NCBI GenBank assembly: GCA_031376265.1
Contig: JANMDK010000317.1
Coordinates: 1-5,355, forward strand
Length of the DNA stretch: 5,355 nt
DNA from: SZAS-79 sp031376265
GTDB lineage: Bacteria > Pseudomonadota > Gammaproteobacteria > Burkholderiales > SG8-39
Direction of reading: 5' to 3'
The position numbers and the translations under genes were made by a program. Position 1 is the stretch's first letter. Each line of letters begins with the position of its first letter. The notes below the pieces were generated by a model, which worked only from the letters and a program-made list of their open reading frames with translations, did not search any database and was not told where the DNA came from. This document shows positions 1-5,355 of this stretch, in pieces.

Positions 1-890
<890 letters not shown>

Positions 891-896
891 CGACAT

Positions 897-2189
897 CTAT
901 CCCTGGGCTGCCTTGATGGGGATGTGCTTCGGCGCGGGCGCGCGCTTGCGGATCGCGCCCACGGCGTAGTTCCGGGACACGTAGTCGGCGACGATCGCCT
1001 GGAATTCTTCCGCGATGCGCTCGCCCTTGAGCGTCACGGTCTTTTCACCATCGACGTATACCGGCGCCACCGGGACTTCGTTCGTGCCCGGCAGGCTGAT
1101 GCCGATGTCGGCGTGCTTGGATTCGCCCGGGCCGTTGACCACGCAACCCATGACCGCCACTTTCATGTCTTCGACACCCGGGTGCGCGGCTTTCCACACC
1201 GGCATCTGCGTGCGCAGGTAGCCCTGGATCTTGTCGGCGAGCTCCTGGAAGTAGGTGCTGGTGGTGCGCCCGCAGCCGGGGCACGCGGTGACCAGCGGCG
1301 TGAAGCTGCGCAGCCCCATGGTCTGGAGCAGCTCCTGCGCGACGATGACTTCCTTGGTGCGGTCGCCGTTGGGCTCGGGGGTGAGGCTCACGCGGATGGT
1401 GTCGCCGATGCCTTCCTGCAACAGCACGCCCATTGCGGCGGTCGAGGCGACGATGCCCTTCGAGCCCATGCCGGCTTCGGTGAGGCCGAGGTGCAGCGCG
1501 TAGTCGCAGCGGCGCCCGAGCTCGCGATAGACGGCGATCAGGTCCTGAACAGCGCTGACCTTGCACGAGATCACGATTTTGTCGGCAGGCAGGCCCCACT
1601 CAATGGCCTGCGCGGCCGATTCGAGCGCGGAGGCGATCAGAGCCTCGCGCATGACCTCTTTTGCGTCCAGCGGCACGGCACGGCGTCCGTTCTCGTCCAT
1701 CATGCGCGCGAGCAACTCAGGGTCCAACGAGCCCCAGTTGACGCCGATGCGCACGGGCTTGCCGTAGCGGCAAGCCGCCTCGATCATCGTCGAGAACTGG
1801 TCGTCGCGCTTCTTGCCTTGGCCGACGTTGCCGGGGTTGATGCGGTACTTGGCCAGCGCCTCGGCGCATTCCGGGTATTGCTTGAGCAGGCGGTGGCCGT
1901 TGAAATGGAAGTCGCCCACCAGCGGCACGTTGCAGCCCAGCGCATCGAGCTTGTCGCGGATCGTCGCAACCTGCGCCGCCGCCTCGGGCGAGTTGACGGT
2001 GATGCGCACGATCTCGGAACCCGCGCGCGCAAGGTCCGCCACCTGGCGAACCGTGGCTTCCGCGTCCGCGGTGTCGGTGTTGGTCATCGATTGCACGACG
2101 ATCGGCGCGTCGCCGCCGATAATGATGCCACCGTTGCCGGGCTCGCCGATCAGGACCTGGCGGGATTTTCTGCGCTGGATTGCGGACAT
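897..2189 (-). CDS. ispG: 4-hydroxy-3-methylbut-2-en-1-yl diphosphate synthase (flavodoxin) IspG/GcpE
   Basis: A 430-residue iron-sulfur enzyme of the MEP (non-mevalonate) isoprenoid pathway. It reductively opens methylerythritol cyclodiphosphate to HMBPP, the next-to-last step towards IPP and DMAPP, with electrons normally from flavodoxin or ferredoxin. The N-terminal TIM-barrel part shows RRKSRQV at 6-12, IVVQSMTNTDT at 30-40, RINPGNVG at 116-123, RIGVNWGSL at 147-155 and HLGLTEAG at 233-240. The C-terminal cluster-binding domain supplies Cys303 and Cys306 (ACPGCGR), Cys349 (GCVVNGPGES) and Glu356, matching the known three-Cys, one-Glu ligation. It is longer than E. coli IspG (372 residues) because of insertions, for example near 124-131, around 273-280 and at about 325-343. 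This longer form is usual in betaproteobacteria. The start at 2189 is 7 bases after the rodZ stop and gives MSAIQRRKSR, the expected opening; its Shine-Dalgarno is weak. The stop TAG directly abuts the hisS ATG at 896. Confidence 0.97.
   Translation of the reverse strand: MSAIQRRKSRQVLIGEPGNGGIIIGGDAPIVVQSMTNTDTADAEATVRQVADLARAGSEIVRITVNSPEAAAQVATIRDKLDALGCNVPLVGDFHFNGHRLLKQYPECAEALAKYRINPGNVGQGKKRDDQFSTMIEAACRYGKPVRIGVNWGSLDPELLARMMDENGRRAVPLDAKEVMREALIASALESAAQAIEWGLPADKIVISCKVSAVQDLIAVYRELGRRCDYALHLGLTEAGMGSKGIVASTAAMGVLLQEGIGDTIRVSLTPEPNGDRTKEVIVAQELLQTMGLRSFTPLVTACPGCGRTTSTYFQELADKIQGYLRTQMPVWKAAHPGVEDMKVAVMGCVVNGPGESKHADIGISLPGTNEVPVAPVYVDGEKTVTLKGERIAEEFQAIVADYVSRNYAVGAIRKRAPAPKHIPIKAAQG
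900..904 (-). promoter_or_regulatory. Probable Shine-Dalgarno for hisS, inside the ispG 3' end
   Basis: The minus strand reads AGGGA across the last Gln-Gly codons of ispG. It lies nine bases before the ATG at 890 and three before the ATG at 896. The spacing favours 890 as the main hisS start. The match is moderate, not perfect. Confidence 0.6.
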
Positions 2190-2196
2190 GCGGACT

Positions 2197-3150
2197 CTAG
2201 TTGAGCGTCAGGCGCGCCACGTCGACCTTGAAGTGCGGCTTCAGGTCCACCGGCTGGTCGTTGTACGTGACGTTCACGTTCGGCGCGTTGCCGATCGTGA
2301 GCTGGAAAGGCGGGTCGCCCTCAATGGTCTTCTCGCTGCCGGCCGGGTTGAGCTGCGAGAGCAGCGTCTTGCCGTTGGCGCCCTTGACCTCGACCCAGGA
2401 ATCCTTGGAGAACCTCATCACGATGCGGCCTTTTCCGGGCACCAGCGGCGGTTTCGGCTCGGCGCTGGCAGCGTCCGGGCGCGGGGTCGTCTCGGGCACC
2501 GGCGTCGGGCCCACGCTGGCCACCGTGGTGGGCTTTGTCTCCGTGGCCACGGGCGCGGGGACCGCGGCGACTGGCGCTCCGGGTTGCGTTGCCGGGGCCA
2601 CCGGGACGGCCTCGCGACCCGGCGAAACGAATGCCATCTGCGCCGGCGAATCCTTGTCGAAATACCAATCCGCGGCAAAGTAAGCCGCCGCCGCAAGCAC
2701 GGCGGCCGAAAGCGCGGTGTACATCAGGTTGTGGCGGCTGCCTTCGGAGAACGGCACCGGCTCGCGCATCGAGACCGCGGCTTCTGCCCGCGCGCCCTGC
2801 GCCGGCCCCGGTCCGAGTTGCGCAAGGAAAGGCCCGGGGTCGATCTTGAGCAGCTTGGCGTAACTGCGCAGCATGCCGCGCGCGAAGGTGCGGCCGGGCA
2901 GCTTGTCGAATTCGCCGGCCTCGAGGGCCTCTAGGAAGCGCGGAGCGAACTTGAGCTGGTTGGCTACGTCTTCGTGGGTGAGGCCCATCTGCGCCCTGCG
3001 CTCGGCGAAGAGGGCGATCGACACCGGCGCGCCGGCATTGCGATCGGCCAGCGCGTCATGGGTGCCGGCAGGCGAGCCGTCGGACGGAACTGCGGCGCCT
3101 TGCACTGCCGCGCTCCCTTCAGCCGTCGGGTTGTCGTCGCGTTCGGACAT
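2197..3150 (-). CDS. rodZ: Cytoskeleton protein RodZ (HTH, membrane segment, DUF4115)
   Basis: A 317-residue bitopic inner-membrane protein of the RodZ family, which anchors MreB filaments and helps maintain rod shape and the elongation machinery. Order of parts: a 43-residue polar, probably disordered N-terminus; a helix-turn-helix domain at about 44-112 (FAERRAQMGLTHEDVANQLK, then LEALEAGEFDKLPG and FARGMLRSYAKLL); a cytosolic linker with basic residues near 139; one membrane helix at about 142-160 (ALSAAVLAAAAYF); a Pro/Ala/Val/Thr-rich periplasmic linker at 174-240; and a C-terminal DUF4115 domain at about 241-317 with the typical DSWVEVKGANGKTLL. In this family the HTH contacts MreB rather than serving as a classical DNA reader. 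The start at 3150 lies 9 bases after the pilW stop with only a weak Shine-Dalgarno. Leu73 uses CTA, the only TTA/CTA/TCA codon I found in these genes. Sequence is complete and intact. Confidence 0.93.
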   Translation of the reverse strand: MSERDDNPTAEGSAAVQGAAVPSDGSPAGTHDALADRNAGAPVSIALFAERRAQMGLTHEDVANQLKFAPRFLEALEAGEFDKLPGRTFARGMLRSYAKLLKIDPGPFLAQLGPGPAQGARAEAAVSMREPVPFSEGSRHNLMYTALSAAVLAAAAYFAADWYFDKDSPAQMAFVSPGREAVPVAPATQPGAPVAAVPAPVATETKPTTVASVGPTPVPETTPRPDAASAEPKPPLVPGKGRIVMRFSKDSWVEVKGANGKTLLSQLNPAGSEKTIEGDPPFQLTIGNAPNVNVTYNDQPVDLKPHFKVDVARLTLN

Positions 3151-3159
3151 GCTTCGCGC

Positions 3160-3954
3160 TCAGTCGTACTCGCCGCGCTGCATCTGCTGGTATTCGCGCG
3201 AGCTGGGGAAACGCCGGCGAAGCTGGTTCGCGTAACTATTCTCCGTGCTCTTGTCGCCCAGCTTGCGCTCGATGCGGATGCCGAGCCAGAGGCCTTCGGC
3301 GGTCGGCTCGACGATGCGGGTATAGCGGGCTACGAGACGGCGCGCCTCGGGCACGTCGCCGGTGCGGTACTTGATGACCGCCATCTTGAGGAGCGAATTC
3401 GGCTCGTCCGGATCGAGCTTGAGCGCGCGCCCGAAGTAATCCTCGGCATCCTTGAAGTTGTCTTTCTGCAGGGCGCACTGGCCGGCCGCCGAATAGGATT
3501 TCCACGGCGTCGCGTAGAGCGGGTTGCGAACCGCCTGCAGGAAGTAGCGCGCCGACTCCGGCTCGCGGCCGACCTGGCAGAGGAACCAGCCATAGTTGTG
3601 GTTGATGTCCGGGTCAGTCGGCGCGTAGCGCAGCGCGCGCTCGAACGAGGCCTGCGCCAGCTGGTTCTCTTTCAGGTCCATGTAGACCAGGCCGAGCATC
3701 CCGTGCGCCGGCGCATAGGTCGTATCCGACAGCGTGGCGGTGCGGAGCACTTCGAGCGCCACGCCGAGATTACCGCGCTCGTAGTAGAGCGACGCGAGTT
3801 CGGTGTTTGCGCGCGCCCGGGTGCGACCCTCGGTCTGGTCGAGCGAGGTGTTCTGCCCTTGGGCGATTTCCGGCTCGGTCGGTCCCGAGGTGGCTGCGCA
3901 GCCCGCGAGGATTGCGGGCAATACCAGCGCCAGCAGGACTTTGGAATGCTTCAT
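3160..3954 (-). CDS. pilW: Type IV pilus biogenesis/stability lipoprotein PilW (PilF), TPR protein
   Basis: A 264-residue lipoprotein built of tetratricopeptide repeats. Its relatives (PilF of Pseudomonas, PilW of Neisseria) sit in the outer membrane and act as pilotin, helping the secretin PilQ to localise and multimerise and stabilising pili. The first 18 residues are a lipoprotein signal peptide (MKHSK, then a hydrophobic stretch) with lipobox LAGC; Cys19 is the predicted lipidated residue. Ala at +2, rather than Asp, suits outer-membrane sorting. TPR-like helical pairs can be read at roughly 47-80 (LASLYYERGNLGVALEVL), 82-114, 116-149, 153-185 (QCALQKDNFKDAEDYFGRAL) and 186-219. The start at 3954 is fixed by the signal peptide and a strong AAGGAGG seven bases upstream. 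A frame extension to 4053 is Arg-rich noise inside rlmN. It overlaps rlmN by ATGA and is followed after 9 bases by rodZ. Whether the organism makes type IV pili cannot be told from this window. Confidence 0.93.
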   Translation of the reverse strand: MKHSKVLLALVLPAILAGCAATSGPTEPEIAQGQNTSLDQTEGRTRARANTELASLYYERGNLGVALEVLRTATLSDTTYAPAHGMLGLVYMDLKENQLAQASFERALRYAPTDPDINHNYGWFLCQVGREPESARYFLQAVRNPLYATPWKSYSAAGQCALQKDNFKDAEDYFGRALKLDPDEPNSLLKMAVIKYRTGDVPEARRLVARYTRIVEPTAEGLWLGIRIERKLGDKSTENSYANQLRRRFPSSREYQQMQRGEYD

Positions 3955-5069
3955 GCGCGAACCTCCTTGACTGGCACGCCGACGACCGGCACTTCGATTG
4001 CCTTGCGGGTGCGGCGGGTGCGGTCGGCCACGTCGCCGGCCAGCTGCCCGCATGCTGCATCGATTGCGTCGCCGCGCGTCTTGCGCGTCGTGACCGTGAG
4101 CCCGGCGCGCTGCAGGATTTCTGCGAACCGTCGTATGCGCTCAGGCCCCGAGCGCTCGAACCCGGACTGCGGGAACGGGTTGAACGGGATCAGGTTGAAC
4201 TTGCACTTGACGTGCCGCGACAGCGCCACGAGCTCCTGCGCGTTCTTGTCCGCATCATTGACGCCTTCGAGCATTACGTACTCGAAGGTGACGAAATCCC
4301 GCGGCGCCTTGAGCAGGTAGCGATTGCAGGCGGCGAGAAGCTGCTTGATCGGGTATTTCTTGTTCACCGGCACGAGCCGGTCGCGCAGGGCGTCGTTGGA
4401 TGCATGCAGCGACACCGCGAGCGCAACCGGGCACTCCTCCGCCAATCGATCCATGCCGGGAACGACCCCGGAAGTCGACACCGTGACGCGCCGGCGCGAA
4501 AGCCCGTAGGCATTGTCGTCCAGCATCAGGCGCAGTGCCGGGATCACGTTGTCCAGGTTGAGGAGAGGCTCGCCCATCCCCATCATGACCACGTTCGTGA
4601 CGATTCGTTCGCTCTCCTTGCTCCCGGAGCCCAACTCACGGCGCGCAATCCACAACTGGCCGATGATCTCGGCGGTGGTGAGGTTGCGGTTGAAGCCCTG
4701 CTTGCCGGTCGAGCAGAAGGCGCAGTCGAGCACGCAGCCCGCCTGGCTCGAGACGCAGAGCGTTCCGCGCCGGATTTCCGGGATAAAGACCGAATCCACC
4801 GCATTCGCGCCATCGACCTTGATGAGCCACTTGCGCGTGCCGTCCTCGGACACGCTGTCGCCTATCACCTGGGGCGGCTCGACAACCGCCGACAAGGCAA
4901 GCTTTTCGCGCAGCGATTTGGCGACGTCAGTCATCGCGCTGAACTCGGCGACGCCGCGCTGGTGGATCCAGCGCAGCACCTGCGTGGCGCGGAACGGCTT
5001 CTCGCCAAGCACGGCGAAATGCTGCTGCAGCGCCGCGGGATCCAGGTCGAGAAGGTTTGTCGCGCTCAT
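3951..5069 (-). CDS. rlmN: Dual-specificity RNA methyltransferase RlmN (radical SAM)
   Basis: A 372-residue radical SAM enzyme that methylates C2 of adenosine 2503 in 23S rRNA and A37 in a subset of tRNAs, supporting ribosome function and fidelity. The [4Fe-4S] motif CxxxCxxC is at Cys112, Cys116 and Cys119 (GCVLDCAFC). Two further cysteines used in the family's methyl-transfer mechanism are present: Cys105 in RGTLCVSSQ and Cys340 in DAACGQL. The SAM-binding GMGEPLLN is at 164-171, with VSLHA at 219-223 and NLIPFNPFP at 292-300. The length matches the family. The start at 5069 gives MSATNLLDLD, the usual RlmN opening. The frame continues upstream to a Met at 5195, but that would overlap ndk with low-complexity Arg-rich sequence. 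No good Shine-Dalgarno precedes 5069; a short GCGG-CTTT-CCGC hairpin (5084-5073) sits there instead. The stop overlaps the pilW start by four bases (ATGA). Complete gene, no missing catalytic residue. Confidence 0.97.
   Translation of the reverse strand: MSATNLLDLDPAALQQHFAVLGEKPFRATQVLRWIHQRGVAEFSAMTDVAKSLREKLALSAVVEPPQVIGDSVSEDGTRKWLIKVDGANAVDSVFIPEIRRGTLCVSSQAGCVLDCAFCSTGKQGFNRNLTTAEIIGQLWIARRELGSGSKESERIVTNVVMMGMGEPLLNLDNVIPALRLMLDDNAYGLSRRRVTVSTSGVVPGMDRLAEECPVALAVSLHASNDALRDRLVPVNKKYPIKQLLAACNRYLLKAPRDFVTFEYVMLEGVNDADKNAQELVALSRHVKCKFNLIPFNPFPQSGFERSGPERIRRFAEILQRAGLTVTTRKTRGDAIDAACGQLAGDVADRTRRTRKAIEVPVVGVPVKEVRA
3962..3968 (-). promoter_or_regulatory. Strong Shine-Dalgarno for pilW, inside the rlmN 3' end
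   Basis: The minus strand reads AAGGAGG, then seven bases (TTCGCGC), then the pilW ATG at 3954. This is a near-perfect match to the anti-Shine-Dalgarno and the only strong one among the complete genes here. It lies within the last codons of rlmN (Val-Lys-Glu-Val-Arg-Ala), so it serves both as coding sequence and as ribosome binding site. It settles the pilW start at 3954 rather than at the upstream in-frame Met codon. Confidence 0.9.
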
Positions 5070-5088
5070 TTGGCGGAAAGCCGCAGGC

Positions 5089-5355
5089 CTAGCGGCCGTA
5101 GACCTCGCTTGCGGGGAAGAAGTAGCCGATTTCCACCTTGGCCGTCTCCGGCGCATCCGAGCCATGCACCGCATTCGCGTCGATCGAGTCGGCAAAGTCG
5201 GCGCGGATCGTGCCCTTGTCGGCTTTCTTGGGATCCGTCGCGCCCATGAGCTCGCGGTTCTTGGCGATCGCGTTCTCGCCTTCGAGGACCTGCAATACGA
5301 CCGGGCCCGAAATCATGAATTCGACCAGGTCCTTGAAGAAGGGACGTTCGCGGTG
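5089..5355 (-). CDS. ndk: Nucleoside diphosphate kinase, C-terminal part (5' end outside window)
   Basis: This is the last 88 residues of nucleoside diphosphate kinase, the cytosolic enzyme that moves the gamma phosphate of ATP onto other (deoxy)nucleoside diphosphates through a phosphohistidine. The reading frame is open to the window edge, so the true start lies beyond position 5355. The family is about 141 residues long, so roughly the first 53 are missing. Visible motifs, numbered within the fragment: RPFF at 4-7, SGPV at 16-19, the nucleotide-binding NRELMGATDP at 33-42, GTIRAD at 49-54, and NAVHGSD at 61-67. In the last, His64 (codon 5166-5164) is the phosphorylated active-site residue, equivalent to about His117 in E. 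coli. The end, SEVYGR, is a normal C-terminus. The Met codon at 5316 is internal, within the sequence before SGPV, and is not the start. The gene lies 19 bases upstream of rlmN and probably heads or precedes this operon segment. Identification is very secure. Confidence 0.97.
   Translation of the reverse strand, partial: HRERPFFKDLVEFMISGPVVLQVLEGENAIAKNRELMGATDPKKADKGTIRADFADSIDANAVHGSDAPETAKVEIGYFFPASEVYGR

Noticed and set aside
1813..2934. 373-codon plus-strand open frame over the rodZ and ispG 5' regions
   Set aside because: Antisense shadow that ends exactly at the complement of the rodZ CTA codon; no domain seen.
3955..4053. N-terminal extension of pilW to a Met at 4053
   Set aside because: It would bury the lipoprotein signal peptide behind 33 Arg-rich residues and ignore the strong Shine-Dalgarno for 3954.
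2974..4320. 448-codon plus-strand open frame across rodZ, pilW and part of rlmN
   Set aside because: It lies in codon register antisense to rodZ and pilW, has low-complexity Arg/Ala/Leu composition and no family resemblance; it is a shadow of real genes.
5073..5084. GCGG-CTTT-CCGC as a transcription terminator after ndk
   Set aside because: The stem has only four pairs and no T-run follows; the ATG of rlmN comes three bases later.
5070..5195. N-terminal extension of rlmN to a Met at 5195
   Set aside because: The extra 42 residues are Arg/Ser/Ala-rich noise overlapping the ndk 3' end, while MSATNLLDLD at 5069 matches the usual RlmN opening.
3807..5249. 480-codon plus-strand open frame across rlmN
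   Set aside because: It lies in codon register antisense to rlmN, which has all its catalytic cysteines; no sign of an independent protein.

Overview
The window is a GC-rich stretch of bacterial chromosome carrying one uninterrupted housekeeping operon. Every gene reads on the minus strand, so transcription runs from position 5355 towards position 1. In transcriptional order the genes are ndk (5' part missing), rlmN, pilW/pilF, rodZ, ispG and hisS (3' part missing). The protein sequences and gene order point to a proteobacterium, most likely a betaproteobacterium near Burkholderiales or Rhodocyclales. The reasons are the long 430-residue IspG with its CPGCGR cluster motif, the RodZ with a Pro/Ala-rich periplasmic linker, and the ndk-rlmN-pilF-rodZ-ispG-hisS order, which is also known from Pseudomonas. 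The taxon is an inference; no marker here fixes it.

Layout from high to low coordinates: 5089-5355 is the C-terminal 88 residues of nucleoside diphosphate kinase. A 19-base gap follows, then rlmN (5069-3951), whose stop overlaps the pilW start as ATGA. pilW (3954-3160) is followed by 9 bases, rodZ (3150-2197), 7 bases, ispG (2189-897), and then hisS, which begins directly after the ispG stop and runs off the window at position 1. About 35 bases in total are non-coding. There is no room for an ordinary internal promoter or terminator between genes, and I saw no RNA gene, mobile element, CRISPR array or repeat.

The genes serve translation (hisS charges tRNA-His; rlmN methylates 23S rRNA and some tRNAs), nucleotide balance (ndk), isoprenoid precursor supply (ispG, MEP pathway), cell shape (rodZ) and type IV pilus secretin assembly (pilW/pilF). 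IspG and RodZ share a loose theme, since undecaprenyl carriers for peptidoglycan come from the MEP pathway. The cluster is nevertheless conserved housekeeping rather than a dedicated system.

I found no new biological system. Several very long plus-strand open frames exist (one open from about position 3 to 2204). They lie in exact codon-over-codon register with the real genes and are explained by near-absence of the codons TTA, CTA and TCA. Findings below are small points: coupling signals, start-site choices and a few sequence variants.
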